From Celeribacter baekdonensis (GTDB taxonomy: Bacteria > Pseudomonadota > Alphaproteobacteria > Rhodobacterales > Rhodobacteraceae), in contig NZ_CP028475.1 of the NCBI RefSeq assembly GCF_003047105.1, positions 3,410,001 through 3,474,000 of the forward strand: a stretch of 64,000 nt of DNA, written 5' to 3'. Of the stretch, positions 1 to 8,436 are shown in pieces. Position 1 is the stretch's first letter. Every line of letters begins with the position of its first letter. The notes under the pieces were generated by a model, which worked only from the letters and a program-made list of their open reading frames with translations, made no database searches and was not told where the DNA came from. The translations under genes and the position numbers were made by a program.

Positions 1-41
1 CGGGGGTTTGATTTTATCTAGGCCCTATATTGGGCGCGAGA

Positions 42-383
42 TTATTGAACGTTGTTCACATCGCGAACGTCAAGATCGGTGATGCCGTCGTTGGAAAGAA
101 CGGCAATCGCATCAGACGTGGCCGGACGGGACAATTGCACTTTCACGTTGGTGTTTGCACCTGCGTGCACAGCTTCGGACCCCAAAAGCGCACCGCGCTC
201 ACCGTTGTGGAAGTCGTAGATGTAAACCGTGCTGTTGGCATCGGCGCGCACCAGGTCGAGGTTGACGGTCGAGGTCAGCGACTGAGCTTGGCCGGGGATG
301 ATGTAGTTCGGGCCAGCGAAAGCGGCAGAACCAGCAACGGCAACAACAGCAGCGGCAACGAGAGTTTTGATAGAGTTGGTCAT
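42..383 (-). CDS. Small exported protein of unknown function
   Basis: The 113-residue product begins with a clear signal peptide: a lysine near the N-terminus, an alanine/valine-rich core and an AFA cleavage motif near residue 23. The mature part is about 90 residues, has no cysteines, and is rich in Asp, Asn and Val, so it is probably a small soluble periplasmic or secreted protein. An AAAGGA ribosome site precedes the ATG. I do not recognise the family. It is a lone gene with a roughly 270-base A/T-richer upstream region that probably holds its promoter. Confidence 0.6.
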   Translation of the reverse strand: MTNSIKTLVAAAVVAVAGSAAFAGPNYIIPGQAQSLTSTVNLDLVRADANSTVYIYDFHNGERGALLGSEAVHAGANTNVKVQLSRPATSDAIAVLSNDGITDLDVRDVNNVQ

Positions 384-655
384 GATTAAAGTCCTTTATC
401 AGCGTTTCATTTAGGGGGACGCGCTGTCTGTGTGTTTTTGCGCGTCTCGATGAAATTGATATAGGCCGTGACTTCGAATGTTTAAATGGGAACATTTATA
501 CAGGTTCTATCCATTGTGATGTGCGAAAATGCAGATCACAATTTAGCGACCTTATCGTTATTTCGCGTGAGGATTGGGCTAATTGGGGGAAAACTGCGTA
601 AATTCGCACATATCAAGGAGATTTTGCAAAATTGCACACATCTTATGGCTTTGAA

Positions 656-1273
656 TTAAGAATATGTCACATTCGCCCCTAAATACCCCAAAACCGCCGG
701 ATCAATCCGCCGTGCCAAGGCGTCAAACTCGGTCTCCCCGCCGTGAAGTGCTGGATGTGCTATGCCGATGATGAGGTGCAGAATATCTCCTGCTGCTTGG
801 TCTGGCGTCGGCACGTCATGCTGAGCCAAAAACAGCGCCAAACGGGTGCGGGTTTGGCGCGCCATGGCCATACTGTCCGGGTCGGGTGGCAATTGCGCCT
901 CTAAATGTTCAAGGGCGTCTGCCCGCAGTGCGCGATGCACATGATGGTGGATCACCGCCCGCACCAGTCGCGCCATGGCAAACTCAAGGCTCTTATCAGC
1001 CACAAAATCTATGGCCCGAAAGATGTCGTCGCGCATCTCTGAACGCATTTGCCGGATCAACTCGGCAAAAATCGCCTCTTTTGAGGGAAAGTATTGATAG
1101 AGCGACCCAACAGATACGCCCGCGCGATCTGCCACCGCATTTGTGGTCACCGCGTCCACCCCTTGGGTTTCCAAAATGCGAGCCGCCGCCTCAAGGATCG
1201 CGTGAACTGTCGCTTTGGAGCGTGCTTGTCGCGGTGTTTTGCGGGGCGAAAGCGGTGGTGTGGCGTCGGTCAT
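656..1273 (-). CDS. TetR/AcrR-family transcriptional regulator
   Basis: This 205-residue protein has a typical TetR N-terminal DNA-binding domain. The helix-turn-helix lies around residues 45-63 and includes the AGVSVGSLYQYFPSKEAI signature. The remaining ~140 residues form a variable ligand-binding and dimer domain. The gene is divergent from a cation-diffusion-facilitator exporter, and a palindrome lies between the two starts. The simplest inference is that it represses itself and the exporter; the ligand is unknown. I chose the ATG at 1273 because the family usually starts 10-20 residues before the first helix. An in-frame ATG at 1309 is possible but would run into the palindrome. Confidence 0.85.
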   Translation of the reverse strand: MTDATPPLSPRKTPRQARSKATVHAILEAAARILETQGVDAVTTNAVADRAGVSVGSLYQYFPSKEAIFAELIRQMRSEMRDDIFRAIDFVADKSLEFAMARLVRAVIHHHVHRALRADALEHLEAQLPPDPDSMAMARQTRTRLALFLAQHDVPTPDQAAGDILHLIIGIAHPALHGGETEFDALARRIDPAVLGYLGANVTYS

Positions 1274-1290
1274 CGGATGCGAGTTTCCAA

Positions 1291-1312
1291 AATGTGAGCA
1301 ATGGCTCATATT
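1291..1312. promoter_or_regulatory. Palindrome, candidate TetR operator
   Basis: An imperfect 22-base palindrome with core TGAGC-AATG-GCTCA and outer AAT/ATT pairs. It sits just upstream of the TetR start and within 100 bases of the divergent exporter start. Size and position fit a TetR-family operator controlling both genes. A TTGACA hexamer follows at 1330-1335. No binding is proven. Confidence 0.45.
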
Positions 1313-1383
1313 CAGCGCAAAGCTCGCCGTTGACAAGCACGCCCTTGGGGGTGTCCGCTTGGCCCAAACAGACAGGACGCCCA

Positions 1384-2304
1384 ATGCCCCATGATCATCA
1401 CCGCCACGCCGCCCACGCTCATCACCACCACCACATCGACCCCGATGCAGGGGATGCGCGGATGGCGGCGGCCATCGGGGTCAATTTGTTGTTGACCGTG
1501 GCCCAGATCATCGGCGGGGTGATTTCCGGCTCGATGGCGCTGATTGCCGATGCGATTCACAATCTCTCAGACGCGGTGTCTTTGGTCATCGCCTTTGGCG
1601 CGCGTAAATTGGCGCGGCGTCCGCGCGACGGCGCTATGACCTTTGGCTATGGCCGCGCCGAAGTGGTTGCGGCGATGATCAATTACATCACGCTCATGGT
1701 CATCTCTATCTACCTCTTTTCGGAAGGCGTGGCGCGGTTTTGGAACCCGCCGGAGATCGAAGGCTGGATTGTCATCATCATCGCCGGGATCGCGCTGGTC
1801 ATTGATCTGATCACTGCTGCGCTGACCTATTCCATGTCGAAAAACAGCCTCAACATTCGCGCCGCGTTTTTACACAATCTCGCCGATGCCGGCACCTCGG
1901 TGGCGGTGATTTTTGGCGGGACGGTGATCCTGATTTACGATTGGCGTTTGATTGACCCAATCCTGACCGTGGCCATTTCGCTTTATATTCTCTGGCATGC
2001 CTTTTTGGAAATCCGTCCGGTCATTCGCATTCTCATGCTCGGCGCGCCGGATGGCACGCGGGCAGGCGACGTGGCCGCCGCGATGAGCGAGGTCGACGGC
2101 GTTGAGGACGTCCATCATCTGCATCTGTGGCAGATCGACGAACATCGCAGCTCAGTTGAGGCGCATGTGGTGCTCAATGGTGAGAGCCATGTGGTGCTGA
2201 CACAGGTGAAAACCCTGTTGAAGGAGCGGTTTTCCATCACCCATTCCACGCTTGAAGTCGAAGCTCCGGGGCAGGGCTGTGTGCCCGGATCAGAGGTCTC
2301 TTAG
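1384..2304 (+). CDS. Cation diffusion facilitator (CDF) heavy-metal exporter
   Basis: The 306-residue product is an inner-membrane antiporter that would export divalent metal (Zn, Co, Cd or Fe type) from the cytoplasm. It has six hydrophobic segments. HNLSDA in segment 2 and HNLADAGTS in segment 5 supply the paired His/Asp metal site of the family. A C-terminal cytoplasmic domain starts around residue 220 and contains the HHLHLWQ motif. The first 20 residues are very histidine-rich, with a run of five His, and likely bind metal. The frame is open much further upstream, but the ATG at 1384 gives the normal family length. It ends 2 bases from the convergent hyi stop. Confidence 0.88.
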   Translation: MPHDHHRHAAHAHHHHHIDPDAGDARMAAAIGVNLLLTVAQIIGGVISGSMALIADAIHNLSDAVSLVIAFGARKLARRPRDGAMTFGYGRAEVVAAMINYITLMVISIYLFSEGVARFWNPPEIEGWIVIIIAGIALVIDLITAALTYSMSKNSLNIRAAFLHNLADAGTSVAVIFGGTVILIYDWRLIDPILTVAISLYILWHAFLEIRPVIRILMLGAPDGTRAGDVAAAMSEVDGVEDVHHLHLWQIDEHRSSVEAHVVLNGESHVVLTQVKTLLKERFSITHSTLEVEAPGQGCVPGSEVS

Positions 2305-2306
2305 AC

Positions 2307-3065
2307 CTATTTGGCCTGACGAAACCAATCCAAACCCTCTTCGGTGCGCTTTTTCGGGATATATTCGGCGGAGACCCAGCCCCGATAGCCACTCTCATCC
2401 ACGGCGCGGAAAAACGCCGGATAATCGACCAGACCCTTGATGGGTTCGTGCCGATCGGGTGGTCCGGCGATTTGGATGTGGCGCACATAGGGGGCGTATT
2501 TGTCCCAGGCGAGCATGGCGTCGCCGGTGATGATTTGCGCATGATAGGCGTCAAATTGTAGCCCAAGGTTCAGTTCCGCGACGCTCTCCAAAATCTCAAT
2601 CGCCAGATCGAAATCATCCAAGAAATACCCCGGCATGTCGCCCGGATTGATCGGTTCGATCGTCAGGCTCATGCTCGGAGCTTCGGCTGCCGCCCAGGCG
2701 AGGTTCTTTTTAAAGGTCTCAAGCGCGACCAAGCCTTTGGCCTTTCCGGCCATGATGTGCATGTGCTCGGCCCCTAAGAATTGTGCATATCTGAGCGCGC
2801 GTTTGAAATCTTTGCGGAACCGATCCTCAAGCCCCGGCACGGCGGCAAATCCGCGCTCGCCGCCGGTGTAATTCGGCGGCGGCGTGTTGATCAGCACCAT
2901 CTTGAGGTTCAGATCGGCCATGCGTTTGGCCACCTCGGAGGCGGGTTCATCATAGGGAAACAACACCTCAACCGCCTCAAAGCCACAGGCCTTTGCCTCG
3001 GCAAACCGTTCCAAAAACGGATATTCCTTAAACAGAAATGACAGGTTGGCGGCAAATTTTGGCAT
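2307..3065 (-). CDS. hyi: Hydroxypyruvate isomerase
   Basis: This 252-residue TIM-barrel protein of the AP-endonuclease-2 / xylose-isomerase-like superfamily interconverts hydroxypyruvate and tartronate semialdehyde in glyoxylate and glycerate metabolism. The start MPKFAANLSFLFKEYPFLER, the IEPIN segment carrying a catalytic Glu, FDAYHAQI, and a late VSAEYIPK Glu are all typical of Hyi. The length is normal. It overlaps the upstream DUF1285 gene by one base, so the two are probably co-transcribed. A link to the glycolate oxidase genes 10 kb away is plausible metabolically but is inference. Confidence 0.85.
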   Translation of the reverse strand: MPKFAANLSFLFKEYPFLERFAEAKACGFEAVEVLFPYDEPASEVAKRMADLNLKMVLINTPPPNYTGGERGFAAVPGLEDRFRKDFKRALRYAQFLGAEHMHIMAGKAKGLVALETFKKNLAWAAAEAPSMSLTIEPINPGDMPGYFLDDFDLAIEILESVAELNLGLQFDAYHAQIITGDAMLAWDKYAPYVRHIQIAGPPDRHEPIKGLVDYPAFFRAVDESGYRGWVSAEYIPKKRTEEGLDWFRQAK

Positions 3066-3628
3066 CAGCTGAGATCATCCACAGGCGCGAGCGGGAAAAA
3101 CACGCCCTTGGACCAGACCCCAAACATTGGCGTGCCGTCAATCTCCTGCGTGACAGCATGGTCAACGAGGCGAAAGAAGCTTTTGCGATCAATCAGCGCT
3201 TCAAGCCCCGCCCGGATTTCGACATAGGGCGCGGGCTCTCCGTCTCGGTCGGCAAAGCGCAAGGGGTGATCCGGGCCAGCCTCCGCCTCATCGCCAACCG
3301 AGGTCTGAAAGGTCAAAACCTGATCCGTCCCTTGACCCGAAGCCGTGAAATCCACCGCCAAAAACGGCACATCCTCAACGGTGATTCCCACCTTTTCCAC
3401 CGGCGTCACCAAAAAATAGGCGTCACCTTCGCGTTTCAACACGGTTGAAAACAGTCGCACCAATCCAATCCGCCCAATCGGCGTTCCCAGATAGAACCAT
3501 GTCCCATCCCGCGCGATCCGCATATCCAGATCGCCACAAAATGGCGGGTCCCATTTGTCCACGGGTGGCAAACCATGGGTTTTTGCGGCCTTGACGGCGG
3601 CGGCAATGCTTTCGGCTGAGACAGTCAC
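3065..3628 (-). CDS. DUF1285 family protein
   Basis: The 187-residue cytoplasmic protein matches the DUF1285 family. It opens with a proline-rich segment (LPPVDKWDPPFCGD) followed by the conserved IARDGTWFYLGTPIGR, and is mainly beta-strand in character afterwards. No function is established for the family, and no catalytic motif is evident. The start appears to be GTG at 3628, preceded by an AAGGGGG ribosome site; no ATG in frame fits better. It overlaps hyi by one base at its 3' end and forms a two-gene unit with it. Confidence 0.75.
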   Translation of the reverse strand: MTVSAESIAAAVKAAKTHGLPPVDKWDPPFCGDLDMRIARDGTWFYLGTPIGRIGLVRLFSTVLKREGDAYFLVTPVEKVGITVEDVPFLAVDFTASGQGTDQVLTFQTSVGDEAEAGPDHPLRFADRDGEPAPYVEIRAGLEALIDRKSFFRLVDHAVTQEIDGTPMFGVWSKGVFFPLAPVDDLS

Positions 3629-3732
3629 GCGAAAATCCCCCTTCTGACCTCTTTGTCATTTGTGCTTTGCAGCATAGATCGCTCTAATGGCGAGCGTAAG
3701 AGTGACACAGAACGTCCTAAGAGGTGAAGCCC

Positions 3733-4779
3733 ATGACCCAGACCGCCACCACCACGGGCCTTGCGCCCGAAAATCTTGTCACAGAAGATCTTGTCGCCGA
3801 GATCGAAGCGCTGGGGGCAAAGCTGTCGGAGGCGAAAACCTCGATCACCCGCCGTTTCATTGGTCAGGAAACCGTGGTCGATCTGGTGTTATCTGCCATG
3901 CTTTGTGGCGGTCACGCGCTGTTGTTGGGCCTGCCGGGGCTGGGCAAAACCCGCCTTGTCGACACGCTTTCGACCGTGATGGGCCTCAAAGGCGCGCGGG
4001 TGCAATTCACCCCGGACCTGATGCCCGCCGACATCCTTGGCTCCGAGGTCTTGGAAACCGCCACGGACGGCAGCCGCGCATTTCGGTTCATCGAAGGTCC
4101 GGTGTTTTGCCAACTCCTTTTGGCCGACGAAATCAACCGCGCCAGCCCCCGGACCCAATCGGCGCTGTTGCAAGCGATGCAGGAAAAATCCGTGACCATC
4201 GCCGGGCAGCCGCATGATTTGGAGGCCCCGTTTCACGTCCTCGCCACGCAAAACCCGCTGGAACAAGAGGGCACCTATCCGCTGCCTGAGGCACAGCTTG
4301 ACCGGTTTTTGGTGCAAGTCGATGTGGCCTACCCGGACCGCGACACCGAGCGCGACATTTTGATCGCCACCACGGGCGCGACAGAGACGGAGGCCCACGC
4401 TGTTTTCACCGCTGAAGAATTGATCAAAGCGCAGGCGTTGTTGCGCAAGATGCCGGTGGGCGAACAGGTGGTCGAGATGATCCTTGATCTGGTCCGTGCC
4501 TGTCGTCCGCATGAAGCCGAGGCCACGCCTGCGATCAACGCCTCTGTCGCTTGGGGGCCGGGTCCACGCGCCGCTCAGGCCTTGATGTTGACCATTCGCG
4601 CCCGTGCGCTTTTGGACGGCCGTCTCGCGCCCAGCCCCGCCGATGTGATCGCCATGGCCAAGCCCGTGCTCAGTCACCGGATGGCATTGACCTTTGCCGC
4701 CCGTGCGCGGGGCGAAGATTTGGCCTCGCTGATTGATACGGTCGCCGCCACCCTTTTGGAAAATCGGTCCGCCGCGTGA
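3733..4779 (+). CDS. MoxR-family AAA+ ATPase
   Basis: This 348-residue AAA+ ATPase is a predicted chaperone acting on substrates with von Willebrand A-type or metal-binding domains. Walker A is GLPGLGKT at residues 66-73, Walker B is LLADEINR, and the sensor segment ATQNPLEQEGTYPLPEAQLDRF is near-invariant in MoxR proteins. The ATG at 3733 has an AGAGGTG ribosome site. It is the first gene of a four-gene operon (MoxR, DUF58, DUF4159 membrane protein, second large membrane protein) and overlaps the next gene in a GTGA junction. Confidence 0.9.
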   Translation: MTQTATTTGLAPENLVTEDLVAEIEALGAKLSEAKTSITRRFIGQETVVDLVLSAMLCGGHALLLGLPGLGKTRLVDTLSTVMGLKGARVQFTPDLMPADILGSEVLETATDGSRAFRFIEGPVFCQLLLADEINRASPRTQSALLQAMQEKSVTIAGQPHDLEAPFHVLATQNPLEQEGTYPLPEAQLDRFLVQVDVAYPDRDTERDILIATTGATETEAHAVFTAEELIKAQALLRKMPVGEQVVEMILDLVRACRPHEAEATPAINASVAWGPGPRAAQALMLTIRARALLDGRLAPSPADVIAMAKPVLSHRMALTFAARARGEDLASLIDTVAATLLENRSAA

Positions 4780-5669
4780 GCCTTTCGCCTCCCTCCTCGC
4801 CATCGCTGCGTGCTCGCGCCGAAGCTTTGGCCGGTCCCCTGCCTCCGCTTCAGGCGCAGGCCGAACAGCTTGCGCGCACGCTCTTGTTGGGCGGGCATGG
4901 GCGGCGTCAGGCCGGGATGGGCGATGAGTTTTGGCAATACCGCCCGGCAGAACCCGGCGATTCGGGGCGCGCGATTGATTGGCGCCGCTCCGGGCGTTCG
5001 GACGGTCATTTTGTGCGTGAAAAAGAATGGCAATCGGCGCAGTCGGTGCATCTTTGGGCGGATCTGTCGGCCGCCATGGGCTTTTCCTCCGACAAAAACC
5101 ACCCGAGCAAACAGGAGCGCGCCGGGCTTTTGACCATGGCGCTGGCGATCTTGTTGATGAAAGGCGGCGAACGTGTGGCTTTGGCCTCTTTGGGCACCCC
5201 GCCACGGATCGGTGCGTTGCAATTGCGGCGTATCGCGGAAGGCTTGCGCCCTGATCCAAAGGCTGAGGGCGCAGAGTACGGCGCGCCGGATGCCACATCG
5301 TTTTTGCCCAAATCCCGCGCGGTGTTTTTGTCTGACTTTTTAGGTCCGATCGCGCCGGTCGAACGCGCCATCGGGGCGGCGGCGGATCGCGGTATCACCG
5401 GGCTTATGTACCAAATCCTTGATCCCGCCGAAGAGGCTTTCCCCTTTCAGGGGCGCACGGTTTTTACCTCGATGGCGGGTGGGTTGCGCCACGAAACCCT
5501 GCGCGCCTCCGACCTTCGTGACCGTTATCTTGACCGTCTTGCCGAGCGCAAAGCCCAGCTTGCGCATCTGGCGCATCAGGCCGGGTGGCGTTTTGCCACC
5601 CATCACACCAACACCCCGGCACAGCCCGCGCTTTTGTGGCTGTATGAAGGTCTGGAGGGGCCGCGCTGA
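4776..5669 (+). CDS. DUF58 domain protein
   Basis: The 297-residue cytoplasmic protein carries the DUF58 signature (YRPAEPGDSGRAIDWRRSGR) around residue 55, followed by a vWA-like alpha/beta domain. DUF58 genes are the usual partners of MoxR ATPases and are thought to be clients or adaptors in assembling envelope complexes. The start is GTG at 4776, overlapping the MoxR stop, and the stop overlaps the next ATG. Translational coupling is therefore likely. The exact biochemical role is unknown. Confidence 0.85.
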   Translation: MSLSPPSSPSLRARAEALAGPLPPLQAQAEQLARTLLLGGHGRRQAGMGDEFWQYRPAEPGDSGRAIDWRRSGRSDGHFVREKEWQSAQSVHLWADLSAAMGFSSDKNHPSKQERAGLLTMALAILLMKGGERVALASLGTPPRIGALQLRRIAEGLRPDPKAEGAEYGAPDATSFLPKSRAVFLSDFLGPIAPVERAIGAAADRGITGLMYQILDPAEEAFPFQGRTVFTSMAGGLRHETLRASDLRDRYLDRLAERKAQLAHLAHQAGWRFATHHTNTPAQPALLWLYEGLEGPR

Positions 5670-8436
5670 TGTGGATTTTAGGCCCAATTGGCTTCACCGC
5701 CCCTTGGATTTTGCTTGGGCTTTTGGTCCTGCCGATCCTGTGGTTCGTGCTGCGCGCCGTGCCGCCTGCGCCAACCCGCCGTCGCTTTCCCGGCGTTGCG
5801 CTTTTACTCGGCCTTACCGATAACGAGACTGAGGCGGATCGCACGCCGTGGTGGCTTTTGCTGTTGCGGATGGTGGCGGTGGCAGCGTTGATTTTGGCCT
5901 TTGCCGGGCCGGTGTTGAACCCGCGTGTGGAACGTGGCGGCACCGGACCATTGCTGATTGTGATGGACGCAAGCTGGGCCTCAGCTCCCGATTGGAGCCT
6001 GCGGATTGGACGAGTGGAGCAAGCGCTCGAAGAGGCTGAGGCGGACAATCGCACTGTTTGCATTTTGCCCGCCACAGCCATATCCGCCCAGCCTTGCGAT
6101 TTTCTCTCCGCCTCTGATTGGCGTGCGCGGTTGCCGGGCCTTGCGCCTGCGTCCTGCCCCCCGAGATGGCCGATCTTTTGACGGCACTCGGTACGATCCA
6201 GGGTGGCTATGAAACGCTTTGGCTCTCCGACGGGTTGGAACGGGCAGGGCGCGCCGAAGTGCTTGATCTCTTGGACGCTAAGGGGTCTGTGTCGGTGTTC
6301 GAAACCCCGCGCGCCCTCTATGGGTTGGGGCCGACCACAGTGGATGAAACCGGCGTGGACCTATTGGTTCAGCGGCGCGGGACGGTGGGCGAGGCCGCGG
6401 TGACCGTGTTGGTGCATGGGCCGGACCCGGCGGGCGTGCCGCGGGTTTTGGCGCGCCAAGAGGTGACATTTGGCAGCGGCGAGGACGCGGTGTCCGCCCT
6501 GTTTGATCTGCCGCCTGAACTGCGCAATCGCATCACCCGGTTTGAGATCGAAGGTCAGCGGTCCGCTGGCGCAATCCGTTTGGCTGACGACAGTCTCAAG
6601 CGCCGTGAAGTTGGCCTTGTGACCGTGCGCGACAGCCGCGAGGGGCTTCAGCTCTTGTCGCAACTGCATTACCTGCGCGCGGCGTTGAATGGCAAAGCCG
6701 ATGTGATCGAAGGCGCCTTGTCCGATCTGATTCAAGCCAACCCGGATGTGATCATTCTGGCCGACATTGCTCATCTGTCCGACGGCGAGGCCGCGCCTTT
6801 GTTGGATTGGGTCAATGCGGGCGGGCTTTTGCTGCGCTTTGCCGGGCCAAATCTGGCCGCCTCTGATGTGGCGCGCGACGTGGAAGACCCGCTTTTGCCG
6901 GTGCGTTTGCGCGCGGGCGGACGCACGATTGGCGGCGCGATGTCATGGGGTGAACCGAAAACCCTGCGGCCCTTTGCCGAGACCTCGCCATTTTACGGCC
7001 TTCCCGTGCCCAAAGATGTCACAGTGTCCGCCCAAGTCATGGCGCAACCCGACCCCGATCTGGCGGCGCGGGTGATTGCGACTTTGGGCGATGGCACGCC
7101 TTTGGTGACGCGCAAGCCAGTGGGGCAGGGACAGGTGGTGTTGTTCCATGTCACCGCCAATGCCGAATGGTCCAGTTTGCCTTTGTCGGGTCTGTTTGTG
7201 TCGATGCTGGATCGGTTGGCCGTGACGTCGCGGGCGGCCAAGACCGAGGTCGATGATTTGACGGGACAAACGGTGCAGGTTTTGAAGCGGTTGGATGGGT
7301 TTGGGCAGTTGAGGGATGCGGCGGCGATGTTGCCGATTGAAGGGGCGGTGTTTGCCACGGCTGAGGCGTCGGCGGGCACCCCTGCGGGGCTGTACCAAGC
7401 CCGCGATAGCGTTTTGGCGCTGAATGTTTTGGCGGCTGAGGATCACCTCATTGCGGCGCAATGGCCCGCAAACATTCCCGTCACGGGCAGTCAGAGCCGA
7501 AACGAACGGCCGCTGAAGCCCGCGCTCCTTTTGGCGGCTCTGTTGCTTTTGGCTGCGGATATGATTGCCTCGCTTTGGCTCTCTGGCCGCTTGTTCGGGG
7601 CACGGGTGGTGCCGATTTTGCTCTTGGCGCTCGCGATGCCGCTCTCCGCACCCCGCGCCCAAGAGGCGTCTGACACCCTGTCCGATCCCTTTGCTTTGGC
7701 CGCCAGTTCTGAGGTGGCGCTGGCCTATGTTCGTACCGGAGACGCCCGTCTCGACAGCCTGTCTGAGGCGGGTCTTGCGGGTCTGTCTGCCGTGCTCAAT
7801 GCCCGCACCTCGGTGGAGCCGTCGCCGCCGATGGGGGTCAACCTCGACACCGATCCGCTTGGGTTCTTTCCGATCCTCTACTGGCCGGTGACCGCCGATC
7901 AACCCGTCCCAACGGCCGCCGCCTATACCAAACTCAACGCCTATCTGCGCACGGGCGGCATGATCTTGTTTGACACGCGTGACGCCGATGTCGCGGGGTT
8001 TGGCGCGGCGACCCCGACGGGTCTGAAACTTCAGGCTCTGGCACGTCCGCTCGACATCCCCGCGCTGGAACAAATCCCCGAAGACCATGTCCTCACCCGC
8101 ACCTTTTATCTGTTGCGCGAATTCCCCGGACGCTATGCTGAGGGCACGGTTTGGGTCGAAGCCTCTGCCAATGCCGAACAGGCCGAGGGCATGCCGTTTC
8201 GCAATCTCAACGACAATGTCACCCCAGTGGTGATTGGCGGCGGCGATTGGGCGGCGGCTTGGGCGGTGGATGACACAGGTGTGGCTTTGGTCCCCGTTGG
8301 GCGCGGGTTTAATGGCGAGCGTCAGCGCGAGTTGGCCTATCGCTTTGGCGTCAATCTGGTGATGTATGTGCTGACCGGCAATTACAAATCCGATCAGGTC
8401 CATGTCCCCGCCTTGTTAGACAGGTTGAGCCAATGA
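5669..8436 (+). pseudogene. DUF4159 large membrane protein (BatA-like), broken by a one-base frameshift
   Basis: The gene is readable in two overlapping frames. The first (5669-6181) encodes a BatA-type N-terminus: WILGPIGFTAPWILLGLLVL, a conserved FPGVALLLGL segment, a second membrane helix, then a vWA-like start (LLIVMDASWAS). The second frame (from about 6163 to 8436) resumes with EMADLLTAL and continues about 760 residues to a C-terminal DUF4159 domain (FPILYWPVTADQPVP, LNAYLRTGGMILFDTRDAD). The shift corresponds to one missing base, most easily in the six-C run at 6157-6162. With one more C the product would be about 920 residues, as in related operons. I think a sequencing error is more likely than decay, because both halves are well preserved. 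Confidence 0.72.

Noticed and set aside
6157..6162. Programmed frameshifting as the explanation for the DUF4159, phnE1 and phnK breaks
   Set aside because: No conserved slippery heptamer with a downstream structure is apparent, and these families are normally encoded in one frame; a base-calling loss is simpler.
6943..8403. Long antisense open frame opposite the DUF4159 gene
   Set aside because: Composition is typical of a mirror frame (His, Gln, Arg rich) and it matches no family.
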